64,000 nt of DNA from Neisseria canis (GTDB lineage: Bacteria > Pseudomonadota > Gammaproteobacteria > Burkholderiales > Neisseriaceae). A program made the translations under genes and the position numbers. How positions within the stretch are numbered: the first letter of the stretch is position 1; every line of letters starts with the position of its first letter. The stretch lies in assembly GCF_900636765.1 (NCBI RefSeq), contig NZ_LR134313.1, positions 2,108,001 to 2,172,000 on the forward strand, written 5' to 3'. Below are positions 27,029-37,312 of this stretch, one piece after another. The notes under the pieces are model-generated. The model made no database searches and had not been told where the DNA came from. It worked only from the letters and a program-made list of their open reading frames with translations.

Positions 27029-27135
27029 ACGTTTCAGACGGCATTGGAACAGAAGCCCGAACAACGAGTGCGTGTGTACCGCACACACCCCACACATGGG
27101 ATTAAGTTTTATGCAGGCTACCGCTTGCTAAGATT
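27029..27135. repeat. Partial copy of the 28-kb repeat block, with GCCGTCTGAA-type DUS
   Basis: TTCAGACGGCAT at 27033-27044, then a stretch with GGAACAGAAGCCCGAACAAC and TTATGCAGGCTACCGCTTGC. It is shared with 27990-28083 and 28340-28440. The uptake sequence here is the AT-DUS of Neisseria sensu stricto, not the local form. Confidence 0.6.
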
Positions 27136-27145
27136 GTTCAGATGT

Positions 27146-27244
27146 AGGTCGGATTCTTGAATCCGACAAATAGGGAATGTGCTGTAAAGAAAAATGTTTC
27201 AGGCAGCTTTACATTGATTTTGTCGGATACGAGTATCCGACCTA
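27146..27244. repeat. Composite palindromic repeat GTCGGAT...ATCCGAC, copy 2
   Basis: Starts GTAGGTCGGATTCTTGAATC, ends with a second palindrome GTCGGATACGAGTATCCGAC and CTAC, so the outer arms GTAGGTCGGAT/ATCCGACCTAC pair too. Confidence 0.68.
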
Positions 27245-27251
27245 CGGCTGA

Positions 27252-27719
27252 CTGCCCGAGCGTTTCCCAGACGGCAAAGATTTGGTGATGCTCTGTACCG
27301 GCTGCTCCGGCATCGCACCGTTTTTATCCATTTTGGAACAGCCCGAAATTTGGCAACGCTTCGACCGCCTCGCCCTTGCGCATTCTGTTTCTTACGGCAA
27401 TGAACTGATTTTCAACGACCGCATCGCCGCCCTTGCCGAACACCCGCTGATTGAAGAGCATTTCCACAAACTGCATTTCGTACCCGTCGTTACCCGCGAA
27501 ACCACCGACGGCGCACTCGGCAAACGCCTGCCCGAACTGTTAAAAAACGGCGAACTCGCCACCGCACTCGATATGAAGTTCACCCCTGCCGACACCCGCT
27601 TTATGATCTGCGGCAACCCCGCCATGGTGAAAGACACCTTCCAAGCCCTGCTCGACATGGGCTTTGCCATGCACCGCAACCGCATTCCCGGGCAAATCAT
27701 GATGGAAAACGGGTTTTGA
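27252..27719 (+). pseudogene. fpr: Ferredoxin-NADP reductase, C-terminal remnant
   Basis: About 155 residues matching the NAD(P)-binding half of Fpr. It opens with ERFPDGKDLVMLCTGCSGIAPFLSIL, has the HSVSYGNELIF segment and MICGNPAMVKDTFQALLDMG, and ends in an FAD-shielding-type tail. The intact enzyme is about 255 residues; the FAD-binding half is missing, and a stop lies in frame at 27249. An extra Cys splits the usual CTGSGIAP. It is followed by a hairpin of the foreign DUS type, so it arrived with the neighbouring block. Confidence 0.8.
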
Positions 27720-27745
27720 TGAATTTTATTGGATGCTTATTATAA

Positions 27746-27783
27746 AAGGCCGTCTGAAACATATTTTTTTCAGACGGCCTTAA
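27746..27783 (+). terminator. Foreign-dialect DUS hairpin (AGGCCGTCTGAA type)
   Basis: AAGGCCGTCTGAAA and its complement around a T-rich loop, after the fpr remnant. The form is GCCGTCTGAA, unlike CCTGTCTGAA in the rest of the window. Confidence 0.8.
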
Positions 27784-27848
27784 TGTATAAATTGCTGTAT
27801 CGCAAGCAACTTGTGCGTACTTTTGGCCATGCGTTTTACGCTTTAAAG

Positions 27849-28083
27849 CATAGTAAACGTTTAATCATAATCAGGATATGTGGCGCAGCTATGCACGCGG
27901 TTTTGAATGGAACAGCGCATATCGCCTACAAAGATTTTAAAATCACGCCACATTATTTATGTTCAGAACAATGCCGTCTGAAAAGAAAGTTTCAGACGGC
28001 ATTGGAGCGGAAGTTCGAACAACGCGTGCGTGCCTCACACACCCTACGCATGGAGTTTAGGTTTTATACAGGCTACGGCTTGC
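27849..28083. repeat. About 235-bp repeat unit, copy 1
   Basis: Unit with GTGGCGCAGCTATGCACGCG, GGTTTTGAATGGAACAGCGC, a GCCGTCTGAA hairpin at 27970-28003 and the TTCGAACAAC/CAGGCTACGGCTTGC tail. It recurs at 28208-28440. I see no gene in 27720-28448. Confidence 0.65.
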
Positions 28084-28108
28084 TTTTGAAAATTCAAACA
28101 GCTTGGTA

Positions 28109-28197
28109 GGTCGGATACTTGTATCCGACAAAATAAGGATATGCTGTGATACCGAGATATATCAGGGGGATAAGTCGGATTCGAGAATCCGACCTAC
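28109..28197. repeat. Composite palindromic repeat GTCGGAT...ATCCGAC, copy 3
   Basis: Palindromes GTCGGATACTTGTATCCGAC and GTCGGATTCGAGAATCCGAC about 60 bases apart, with outer arms TAGGTCGGAT and ATCCGACCTA. It lies between the two 235-bp units. Confidence 0.68.
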
Positions 28198-28207
28198 GGA
28201 TTTACAA

Positions 28208-28440
28208 ACGTTAAACCATCGATAGAGTATGTGGCGCAGCCACGCACGCGGTTTTGAATGGAACAGCGCATAATCGGCTATAAAGATTTTAAAATCACGC
28301 CGCATTATTTATGTACAAAACAATGCCGTCTGAAACTTTCTTTTCAGACGGCATTGGAACAGAAGCCCAAACAACGCGCGCGCGCGTACCGCACACACTT
28401 TATGCATGGGATTTAGCTTTTATGCAGGCTACGGCTTACT
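28208..28440. repeat. About 235-bp repeat unit, copy 2
   Basis: Second copy of the 27849-28083 unit, diverged by scattered changes, with its GCCGTCTGAA hairpin at 28322-28355. It abuts the AT-rich gene that ends at 28449. Confidence 0.65.
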
Positions 28441-28448
28441 ACATTTAC

Positions 28449-29105
28449 TTACGTAATATAGTGACAATCAGTAGTTATATCTACAAAGTCAATTAGGTTC
28501 TCAACATTAATTTTTTGAGTAAGACCAATTTTAAATGTATTACCAGATTCGTAAAATATATCATAGTGGTACAAGGGATGTAATTTACCATTTTCTCGTT
28601 CTTCATCATGGTCATATCTAATATATCCATCTTCCATAATTAGTAAGCTATTTAAAATTTCATATACTAATTTCATATTATAGTTTTCATCATCTACATG
28701 AATCAAATCATTACCTTCATTTATATAGCATGAGGTTCCCATATCATATGATTCTGATAGTTTAGTTAGAGCCTCCCTAAGATAAGATACAATACCTATA
28801 TCTATATTTTTCCCACTATAATAAATATTTTGTATTTTATTCCCATCCTTGTTAAGGATATAAGTAAATGGAAATCTAATAGAAAATATTTTTTTATCGA
28901 GTATGAAAAATAATCTAGAAAATTTATTTTTATGTAATATGAAAAATAAATTAGATTTTGGCTTTATAGTATTATTATTTGAGGAGTCAAGATCAATGAG
29001 CATACACTGCAAGGCTTCAATAATAAGAAGAAGTAAATCATATTTTTTTCTTATTGGAGCGTTAAATTTGTCTTTTTCATACTCCTCTATTTTGAAATAA
29101 AGCAT
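28449..29105 (-). CDS. AT-rich gene of unknown function, partner of SF1 helicase
   Basis: 218-residue protein with no family I recognise. It is soluble-looking, with no signal peptide or membrane segment. It has an N-terminal helical part (KYDLLLLIIEALQCMLIDL), a beta-rich middle and a C-terminal block with paired acidic/His residues (YDHDEERENGKLHPLYHYDIFY). Its start overlaps the helicase stop as TAATG, so it is translationally coupled to the helicase. Base composition is far more AT-rich than the flanks. A tightly coupled unknown protein with a helicase is a typical layout of small defence systems, but no function can be read from the sequence. Confidence 0.75.
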   Translation of the reverse strand: MLYFKIEEYEKDKFNAPIRKKYDLLLLIIEALQCMLIDLDSSNNNTIKPKSNLFFILHKNKFSRLFFILDKKIFSIRFPFTYILNKDGNKIQNIYYSGKNIDIGIVSYLREALTKLSESYDMGTSCYINEGNDLIHVDDENYNMKLVYEILNSLLIMEDGYIRYDHDEERENGKLHPLYHYDIFYESGNTFKIGLTQKINVENLIDFVDITTDCHYIT

Positions 29106-31174
29106 TAGCTTAACACCTCTAACAAAGATTTTACTTTAGAGCGGATTAATTCCGTATCATAAGTTTCACCACAAGAATTAAGAACTCCATCAAATACCCA
29201 ATTAATATTTTTCATATTTATATTTGGAGATTGCTTTCTAATTTCAATAAGAACTAAATCTCTGAAAGACATAATCGTGCTGTTATCAAAATTAAGATTA
29301 AGTTGTTTAATTTCTTCTTTATTTGAGTGATCAGGTTCAGTTACGATCATTTCTCCCTTTTCATTAATATCTTGTAGCCCAGATTCATATTGCCTCCATA
29401 TGGAAGGGTCGACGATATTTATAAATAAAGTGCTTTGTATAAAAGATCGAGTCATTGCCATATAGAGTGCATTCCTAATCCTCAAATCTTTGTTAATATT
29501 ATTGGGAGAAACACAAATCACAAACGGAAACTCAAGACCTTTTACATTGTTATGATTAGTAATACATAACTGCCCATCTTTGTGGACTTGTGTTTCAAAA
29601 GCTAAATTTATTTTCCATTCGATTCCAGATTCTCTTAATTTTCGCTCAATTATTGCACTCATATCGTTATTGTAAGCTCTGTTTTTTTCGATAAAAATAA
29701 CAGCAATATCGCTTGGTTTAATCGTAGAATTGTTTCTCTTAATTTCAGTTATTGATTCTACTATTTTACTGGCGATTTCATCTTTATTTAAGCAGTTGAT
29801 ATTTCTAATTAGTACACTATCAGATGTTTGAATATCTTCAAATCTTCTTATCGGTAATCTACTAAAGTGATAACGCTCCTCATGTTTTTTTATTGTATAT
29901 CCATAGGCTTGCCATTCCTCATCAGTTGGCCATTGTAATTTAGAATTTTCAAATAAACCCATTCCTAATCCATGAGAAAACATCAATGTTTTAGGGTCTG
30001 TTCTGTAACATTGGTTTAATAAATAATCAACATCTTTATTTACTTTTGCATTCGTACCAAAGATAGATTGAAATATATCTCCAGCTATATAAATTTTATC
30101 TTTAGCAACTCGTTCACATAGATTAATAAAATTATCGCTAAAGTCTTGGCTTTCATCAATCATAATATAATCAAAAGCATACTTATCATTGTTGCTATCA
30201 TCATTGTTTATAGCATCTAGTGCTATTCTACAAACTTCAGAAAATGAAGAATTATTTCCATAAGTAAGAAATGGGATATTGTAAAAATGACAAATATAAC
30301 GATATGCCCCTGAGTTAATATCATTCTGTGATCCCCAAGCATGGATGCACCATAATCTTTGGTTCCATTCAATCTGCTGTTCAACTTTCATAAAGTTAAA
30401 GAAAGAAGGTATTCTTTTTTTTAAATTATTTGCAAGAATTTTATTATGGCATGTGAATAGTATTTTACTATTTTCTGAATTTATATATAAATCTTTTAAT
30501 TTGTGAAGTAGTAACTCAGTTTTCCCAGTGCCTGACAGACCTTGTATAACTAAGCGTTTTTTATTTTTTTTATTAAATAAAAAATTAGTTTGAGTAGAAT
30601 CAAATAGTAATATCTTTTTCTTAACTTTATCTAAAATGTTGTCTGGTACGTTTAAGCCATCAACTTTTTCTATATCATTAATACTACCAGTAAATAAAGA
30701 TATTAGTAATTCACTTAGCCTTTGTTCACTATTTTCATGTAGTTTAATTTTTTTAAAAAAATCTGATAAGCAATCTATTTCGTGGAAATTACTTATTTTT
30801 TCAATAATATGTTCCCATTTTTTAGGTCTGCCAATTTTGTCTTTATATTGGTACTTATTAGAAATGTATCCAATATCTTCAATAACTTCCTCGTAATAAT
30901 TATTGAATGGTTCGTTTTCAGAAGAATTAAAATTGATAAATATAATTTTACTTTTAGGTTTCAATAAAATTAAAGCTTCCTTGTATTCATAAGTGTATTT
31001 TCTTGAATCAATTAAGGGAGCTTGAATAAGGAAAATATGATCATGATTTAATGAGTTTTCAGAATATGTTTTAATTTTCTCAATAAATTTATTTAAATCA
31101 TCATTACTCTGAAAAGTTGAGTTTTCAACATCGGAAAAAAAATAGTTTGTATAACTTGATGTAAGAGAATTCAT
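29105..31174 (-). CDS. UvrD-like superfamily I helicase, possible defence protein
   Basis: 689-residue protein. Residues 1-190 are of unknown type (REC-like alternation with DHIFLIQAPLID and IIFINFNSSE). An SF1 helicase core follows: Walker A GLSGTGKTELL (Lys218), motif II YIMIDESQDFSD (Asp340-Glu341), motif III IAGDIFQSIFG, motif V VKGLEFPFVI and motif VI RNALYMAMTRS. It resembles the loosely defined COG3972 group more than UvrD, Rep or RecB; this is from memory. AAGGAGAG precedes the ATG, only 12 bases after the uvrA stop. Composition is very AT-rich. A nucleic-acid role is sure; defence against phage is inference from gene pairing and foreign composition. Confidence 0.85.
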   Translation of the reverse strand: MNSLTSSYTNYFFSDVENSTFQSNDDLNKFIEKIKTYSENSLNHDHIFLIQAPLIDSRKYTYEYKEALILLKPKSKIIFINFNSSENEPFNNYYEEVIEDIGYISNKYQYKDKIGRPKKWEHIIEKISNFHEIDCLSDFFKKIKLHENSEQRLSELLISLFTGSINDIEKVDGLNVPDNILDKVKKKILLFDSTQTNFLFNKKNKKRLVIQGLSGTGKTELLLHKLKDLYINSENSKILFTCHNKILANNLKKRIPSFFNFMKVEQQIEWNQRLWCIHAWGSQNDINSGAYRYICHFYNIPFLTYGNNSSFSEVCRIALDAINNDDSNNDKYAFDYIMIDESQDFSDNFINLCERVAKDKIYIAGDIFQSIFGTNAKVNKDVDYLLNQCYRTDPKTLMFSHGLGMGLFENSKLQWPTDEEWQAYGYTIKKHEERYHFSRLPIRRFEDIQTSDSVLIRNINCLNKDEIASKIVESITEIKRNNSTIKPSDIAVIFIEKNRAYNNDMSAIIERKLRESGIEWKINLAFETQVHKDGQLCITNHNNVKGLEFPFVICVSPNNINKDLRIRNALYMAMTRSFIQSTLFINIVDPSIWRQYESGLQDINEKGEMIVTEPDHSNKEEIKQLNLNFDNSTIMSFRDLVLIEIRKQSPNINMKNINWVFDGVLNSCGETYDTELIRSKVKSLLEVLS

Positions 31175-31186
31175 TTTCTCTCCTTT

Positions 31187-34033
31187 CTATCTTAATGAAT
31201 TTATGCTAATAATATTCTTCAAATACTTCCCAGTATAACTCTTCTCAACCTTCACCACTTCCTCCGGACTACCTTTAGCAATAATCCTCCCCCCACCATC
31301 GCCACCTTCCGGCCCTAAGTCGACAATATAATCCGCTGTCTTAATCACATCCAGATTATGCTCGATAATCACAATCGAGTTGCCTTTGCCTTTCAGACGG
31401 CCGATGACTTCCAGCAGCAGGGCGATGTCGGCGAAGTGCAGGCCGGTGGTGGGTTCGTCTAGGATGTAGAGGGTGCGGCCGGTGTCGCGTTTGGAGAGTT
31501 CGAGGGCGAGTTTGACGCGTTGGGCTTCGCCGCCGGACAGGGTGGTGGCGGATTGGCCGAGGCGGATGTAGCCCAGGCCTACGTCCATCAGGGTTTGCAG
31601 TTTGCGGGATACGGTGGGCACGGCATCGAAGAATTCGCGGGCTTCTTCTACGGTCATGTCGAGCACTTGGCTGATGTTTTTGCCTTTGTATTGCACTTCG
31701 AGGGTTTCGCGGTTGTAGCGTTTGCCGTGGCACACTTCGCAGGGCACGTAAACGTCGGGTAGGAAGTGCATTTCTACTTTGATCACACCGTCGCCTTGGC
31801 AGGCTTCGCAGCGGCCGCCTTTGACGTTGAACGAGAAGCGGCCGACGTTGTAGCCGCGTTCGCGGGCAAGGGGTACGCCGGCGAAGAGTTCGCGGATGGG
31901 GGTGAAGAGGCCGGTGTAGGTGGCGGGGTTGGAGCGGGGCGTGCGGCCGATGGGGGATTGGTCGACGTTGATGACTTTGTCGAGGTGTTCGAGGCCGGTG
32001 ATGTCGTCGTAGGGCGCGGGTTCTTCGTGGGCGCGGTTGAGTTCGCGGGCGGTGATTTTGGCGAGGGTGTCGTTAATCAGGGTGGATTTGCCGCTGCCGG
32101 ATACGCCGGTGATGCAGGTAATCAAACCTAAAGGCAGCTCGAGGGTAACGTTTTTGAGATTGTTGCCGCGTGCGCCTTTGAGCACGAGTATTCTTTCGGG
32201 GTTGACGGGCGTTCTTTCAGACGGCACGGCAATGGCTTTTTTGCCGCTGAGGTATTGGCCGGTAACGGAATCGGTGCAGGCGGCGACTTTGTCGGGTGTA
32301 TCGGCAATGATAACGTTGCCGCCGTGTTCGCCCGCGCCGGGGCCCATGTCGATCACGAAATCGGCTTCGCGGATGGCATCTTCGTCGTGTTCGACCACGA
32401 TCACGCTGTTGCCGAGGTCGCGCAGGCGCTTGAGGGTGGCGAGCAGGCGGTCGTTGTCGCGCTGGTGCAGGCCGATGGAGGGTTCGTCTAAAACGTACAT
32501 CACGCCGGTGAGGCCGCTGCCGATTTGGCTGGCAAGGCGGATGCGCTGGGCTTCGCCGCCGGAAAGGGTTTCGGCGCTGCGGCTGAGGTTCAGATAGTCG
32601 AGGCCGACGTTAATCAGAAAGCCCAAGCGCTCGGTGATTTCTTTGAGGATTTTTTCGGCGATGTGTTTTTTGTTGCCTTCCAAATCGAGGGTTTCAAAGA
32701 ACCGGTGCGTTTGGGTGAGCGGCCATGCGGAAATTTCGTGCAGCGGCTGTTTGCCCACATAAACATAACGCGCTTCTTTGCGCAAACGTGCGCCGCCGCA
32801 GCTCGGGCAGGCGCGGTGGCTTTGGTATTCGGCGAGCTGTTCGCGCACGGTGGGCGAATCGGTTTCGCGGTAGCGGCGTTCGAGGTTGGGGATGATGCCT
32901 TCAAAGGCGTGGCTGCGGTTGAAGGTGGTGCCGCGTTCGGAAAGATAGGTGAAATCAATCACTTCTTTGCCGGAACCGTGCAGCACGATTTTGCGGATGT
33001 TTTCAGACAGGCTTTCAAACGGGGTATCGACATCGAATTGATAATGTCGTGCCAGCGATTGAATCATTTGGAAATAGAACTGGTTGCGTTTGTCCCAGCC
33101 TTTAATCGCACCGGCGGCTAGGGAAAGCTCGGGGTGGGCGACCACTCGCTCGGGGTCGAAGAAATTCATGCTGCCCAAGCCGTCGCAAGTGGGGCAGGCG
33201 CCGACGGGGTTGTTGAAGGAAAACAGGCGCGGTTCGAGTTCGGGCAGGCTGTATGAGCACACGGGGCAGGCGAATTGGGCGGAAAACCAATGTTCTTCGC
33301 CGCTGTCCATTTCCATTGCCAACGCGCGTTCGCCGCCGTGGCGCAGGGCGGTTTCAAAACTTTCGGCCAGCCGCTGTTTGATGTCGGCTTTCACTTTTAC
33401 GCGGTCGATGACCACGTCGATATTGTGCTTGATGTTTTTTTCTAGCTTGGGCACTTCGTCGAGCTGATAGACTTCGCCGTCCACGCGCACGCGGGCAAAG
33501 CCCTGCGCCTGCAAGTCGGCAAAGAAATCGACAAATTCGCCTTTGCGTTCGCGCACGGTAGGGGCGAGAATCATCACGCGGGTGTCTTCAGGCAGTTTTA
33601 AGACGGCATCCACCATTTGCGACACGGTTTGGCTGCTCAAGGGCAAATCGTGTTCGGGGCAATGCGGCGTGCCGACGCGGGCATACAGAAGGCGCAGATA
33701 ATCGTGGATTTCGGTTACGGTGCCGACGGTGGAGCGCGGGTTGTGGCTGGTGGATTTTTGTTCGATTGAAATCGCGGGCGACAAGCCTTCGATCAAATCG
33801 ACATCGGGCTTATCCATCATCTGCAAAAACTGGCGCGCATAGGCGGAAAGGCTTTCCACATAACGGCGCTGGCCTTCGGCATAAAGCGTGTCGAACGCGA
33901 GCGAGGATTTGCCGCTGCCCGACAAACCCGTTACCACCACGAGCTTGTGGCGGGGGATGTCGAGATCGACGTTTTTCAGATTATGGGTGCGTGCGCCGCG
34001 GATGCGGATGGTGTCGTTGTCGTGCTTGCTCAT
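31187..34033 (-). CDS. uvrA: Excinuclease ABC subunit A
   Basis: 948-residue UvrA, the damage-recognition ATPase of nucleotide excision repair. The two ABC cassettes carry [23 protein letters not shown] (about 34) and [11 protein letters not shown] (about 645), signatures [16 protein letters not shown] and [15 protein letters not shown], and zinc-type CxxC pairs CPVCSY, CPTC and CEACQGDG. Length is normal. The last 45 codons are richer in A/T than the rest, and two GCCGTCTGAA uptake sequences occur in the 3' half (31392-31401, 32216-32225). The 5' half instead has an AGCCTGTCTGAAA form near 33001. So the gene looks mosaic. The helicase cassette sits right after it. Confidence 0.95.
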   Translation of the reverse strand: MSKHDNDTIRIRGARTHNLKNVDLDIPRHKLVVVTGLSGSGKSSLAFDTLYAEGQRRYVESLSAYARQFLQMMDKPDVDLIEGLSPAISIEQKSTSHNPRSTVGTVTEIHDYLRLLYARVGTPHCPEHDLPLSSQTVSQMVDAVLKLPEDTRVMILAPTVRERKGEFVDFFADLQAQGFARVRVDGEVYQLDEVPKLEKNIKHNIDVVIDRVKVKADIKQRLAESFETALRHGGERALAMEMDSGEEHWFSAQFACPVCSYSLPELEPRLFSFNNPVGACPTCDGLGSMNFFDPERVVAHPELSLAAGAIKGWDKRNQFYFQMIQSLARHYQFDVDTPFESLSENIRKIVLHGSGKEVIDFTYLSERGTTFNRSHAFEGIIPNLERRYRETDSPTVREQLAEYQSHRACPSCGGARLRKEARYVYVGKQPLHEISAWPLTQTHRFFETLDLEGNKKHIAEKILKEITERLGFLINVGLDYLNLSRSAETLSGGEAQRIRLASQIGSGLTGVMYVLDEPSIGLHQRDNDRLLATLKRLRDLGNSVIVVEHDEDAIREADFVIDMGPGAGEHGGNVIIADTPDKVAACTDSVTGQYLSGKKAIAVPSERTPVNPERILVLKGARGNNLKNVTLELPLGLITCITGVSGSGKSTLINDTLAKITARELNRAHEEPAPYDDITGLEHLDKVINVDQSPIGRTPRSNPATYTGLFTPIRELFAGVPLARERGYNVGRFSFNVKGGRCEACQGDGVIKVEMHFLPDVYVPCEVCHGKRYNRETLEVQYKGKNISQVLDMTVEEAREFFDAVPTVSRKLQTLMDVGLGYIRLGQSATTLSGGEAQRVKLALELSKRDTGRTLYILDEPTTGLHFADIALLLEVIGRLKGKGNSIVIIEHNLDVIKTADYIVDLGPEGGDGGGRIIAKGSPEEVVKVEKSYTGKYLKNIISINSLR

Positions 34034-34173
34034 GATGCCTGTCTGAAATATATAGAAAACCGCTTATTTTAACGTGTATCGTTATGAAAGAGATAGTTTT
34101 TATGCAAAACAAAAATAACGCTCGCCGGAAAATTTTTCGCAATGCGGCGCAACATGATTTCTGCCGCGCAAAC

Positions 34174-34207
34174 AAAATGCCTGTCTGAAAAACATTCAGA
34201 CAGGCAT
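34174..34207 (-). terminator. DUS-hairpin terminator after lolD
   Basis: AAAATGCCTGTCTGAAA with complement around AAC. A third, unpaired copy follows at 34211-34224. Confidence 0.8.
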
Positions 34208-34222
34208 GGTTTCAGACAGGCA

Positions 34223-34895
<673 letters not shown>

Positions 34896-34903
<8 letters not shown>

Positions 34904-36149
34904 AACGCAAAGCCTCCGCAGGTTGGGTTTTCGCGGCGCGCCAGCTCGGATAAAGCGTGGCAATAAACGCCAAAGTTAACGAAATAGCGGCAATCACGGC
35001 CACGTCGTGCGGGTTCACATCGCTGGGCACATAATCGATAAAATAAAATTGCGGATTAACCAGCTTTTTACCCATCAAACCTTCGAAAGAAGCAATGATT
35101 TTACCCACGTTCAAACCGAGCAGCACGCCGACTACCACACCGACCAAAGTGCCGAAAAATCCGGCAAACGCGCCCTGCACCATAAAAATCTTCATCACGC
35201 TCCCGGGCGATAGGCCCAAGGTACGCAAAATGGCAATATCGGCCTGCTTTTCCGTTACCGCCATAACCAGCGACGACACCAGATTAAAGGCCGCCACGGC
35301 GATAATCAGCGTGAGGATGATGAACATCATGCGCTTTTCCAATTCAACCGCTTCAAAATAGCTGCGGTTGGCAAACGTCCAGTCGCGCACCCACACTTTA
35401 TGCTGCTCGGCGGCGGGAATCAGGTTTTGGGTAAACTCGGGGGCGTTTTGCGGGTCGGCAAGTTTCAGCCGCAAACCGTTCACACCGTCTTCACCCAAGC
35501 GGTAAAGCGTTTGCGCATCGGTCAGGTGGGTAAGCGCAAGCGAATTATCCACTTCGTAAACGCCTGTTTTCACAATGCCCGACACATTAAACTGCTTCAG
35601 GCGCGGCACCACGCCTGCGGGCGTTACATTGCCCTCCGGCGTGATCACGGTTACTTTGCCGCCCTTTTCCGCGTCGAGCGCTTCGGCCAAGCCTTCACCC
35701 AAAATAATGTCGAATTCGCCCGGGCGCAGGTCGTTGAAACTGCCGCTGGTCATTTTATCGCCGTAATCCACCACTTTCTTTTCTTCTTCAGGCAGGATGC
35801 CGCGTATCTGCACGCCGCGCACTTCGCCCGAATTGGCCAGCAAGGCCTGATCGGCAATATAAGGCGCGCTGGCCAATACTTCTTTTTTGCCCTGCACATA
35901 CCGGCGCAAATCCTGCCAATTCTCGCCGTTGCCCATTTCGAAATAGCCGATTTCCGCATGCGGCGCCACATTGAGCAGTGCGCCGCGGATGTCTTTTTGA
36001 AACCCGGCCATCACCGACAACACGATAATCAGCGCCGCCACGCCCAGCGCGATGCCCAAAATGGAAATTAAAGTGATAAACGACATGAATCCGTTGCGTT
36101 TTTTCGCACGCAGATAGCGCAAACCAATCCAAGTTTCTAAAGAAGCCAT
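34896..36149 (-). CDS. lolC: Lipoprotein-releasing system permease LolC/LolE family
   Basis: 417-residue FtsX-type permease with the LolC/E signature. The N-terminal [25 protein letters not shown] is followed by one membrane segment (about 25-50), a large periplasmic domain (about 50-270) and three C-terminal membrane segments, ending [15 protein letters not shown]. It pairs with LolD downstream by an 8-base overlap. Only one permease gene is seen here, so it may work as a homodimer (LolF-type); that is inference. Confidence 0.93.
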
Positions 36150-36308
36150 TTGCAGGGGCCGCCTTCCTTCAGCTGAAAATAAACGCGCATTGTACCGTAA
36201 ATCGGGTTAAATCGGTTTAAGCCTGTCTGAAACAAGTAAATCTGCGCTTCGGGAGCCGATTCAGGTATAATTCCGCCCTTGATTCAAATGAACTTCAAAC
36301 ACGCTTCC

Positions 36309-37259
36309 ATGTCTAGAAAACCCAAACACGAGCTTGAAAACAATAAATTAAACAAACGCCTGCGCCATGCCGTGGGCGACGCCGTCAATGATTTCAATAT
36401 GATTGAACACGGCGACAAAATCATGGTCTGCCTTTCCGGCGGCAAAGACAGCTACGCCCTGCTGGATATTCTGCGCCAGTTACAGGCCAGCGCACCGGTC
36501 GATTTCGAATTGATTGCCGTCAACCTCGACCAAAAGCAGCCCGGCTTTCCCGAGCACGTTTTGCCCGAATACCTCGAAAGCATAGGCGTGCCGTATAAAA
36601 TTATTGAGGAAGACACTTATTCCGTGGTCAAACGCGTGATTGAAGAAGGCAAAACCACCTGTTCGCTGTGCAGCCGTTTGCGCCGCGGCGTGCTGTACCG
36701 CGTGGCCAAAGAACTGGGCTGCACCAAAATCGCGCTCGGCCACCACCGCGACGATATTTTGGAAACGCTGTTTTTAAATATGTTTTACGGCGGCAAACTC
36801 AAAGCCATGCCGCCCAAGCTGGTGAGCGATAACGGCGAGCACATCGTTATCCGCCCGCTGGCGTATGTAAAAGAAAAAGATTTGGAACGTTATGCCGAGT
36901 TGAAGCAGTTTCCGATTATTCCGTGCAACCTTTGCGGCTCGCAGCCTAATTTACAGCGGCAGGTGATTAAAGAAATGCTGCAAGATTGGGACAAACGTTT
37001 CCCCGGCCGCATCGAATCCATGTTTTCCGCCCTGCAAAATGTCGTGCCTTCGCATCTGGCCGACACGGCTTTGTTCGATTTTGCCGGTTTGGAACGCGGG
37101 CAGGCGTTGAAATACGGCGGGGATACGGCTTTCGACAAAGAAAGCCTGCCGCAGCAGTTTTCAGACAGGCATTCAGAGCAACACGATAACCCTATAACCA
37201 TCGGCGCGCCGCCCTCACGCAAAGTGATTAATATATTGGCCAGCAAACCGAAAAGTTGA
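36309..37259 (+). CDS. ttcA: tRNA 2-thiocytidine(32) synthetase TtcA
   Basis: 316-residue TtcA, which thiolates C32 of tRNA using an Fe-S cluster. The PP-loop is [13 protein letters not shown]. Cys pairs [11 protein letters not shown] and [13 protein letters not shown] hold the cluster, and the HHRDD motif follows ALGH. Residues [20 protein letters not shown] mark the start at 36309; an ATG at 36288 and a TTG at 36279 are upstream, but family starts favour 36309. The C-terminal tail includes an in-frame DUS read as FSDRHSEQ, outside the conserved part. It stands alone, diverging from lolC. Confidence 0.94.
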   Translation: MSRKPKHELENNKLNKRLRHAVGDAVNDFNMIEHGDKIMVCLSGGKDSYALLDILRQLQASAPVDFELIAVNLDQKQPGFPEHVLPEYLESIGVPYKIIEEDTYSVVKRVIEEGKTTCSLCSRLRRGVLYRVAKELGCTKIALGHHRDDILETLFLNMFYGGKLKAMPPKLVSDNGEHIVIRPLAYVKEKDLERYAELKQFPIIPCNLCGSQPNLQRQVIKEMLQDWDKRFPGRIESMFSALQNVVPSHLADTALFDFAGLERGQALKYGGDTAFDKESLPQQFSDRHSEQHDNPITIGAPPSRKVINILASKPKS

Positions 37260-37312
37260 TATTGATAGCCTGCTTATCCATGTTTTCTTATATATAGAGA
37301 GGATGATGAAAA

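Noticed and set aside
28449..31174. Gabija or Hachiman defence system
   Set aside because: There is an SF1 helicase, but no OLD-family nuclease and no HamA-like partner or SF2 motifs. I left the system unnamed.
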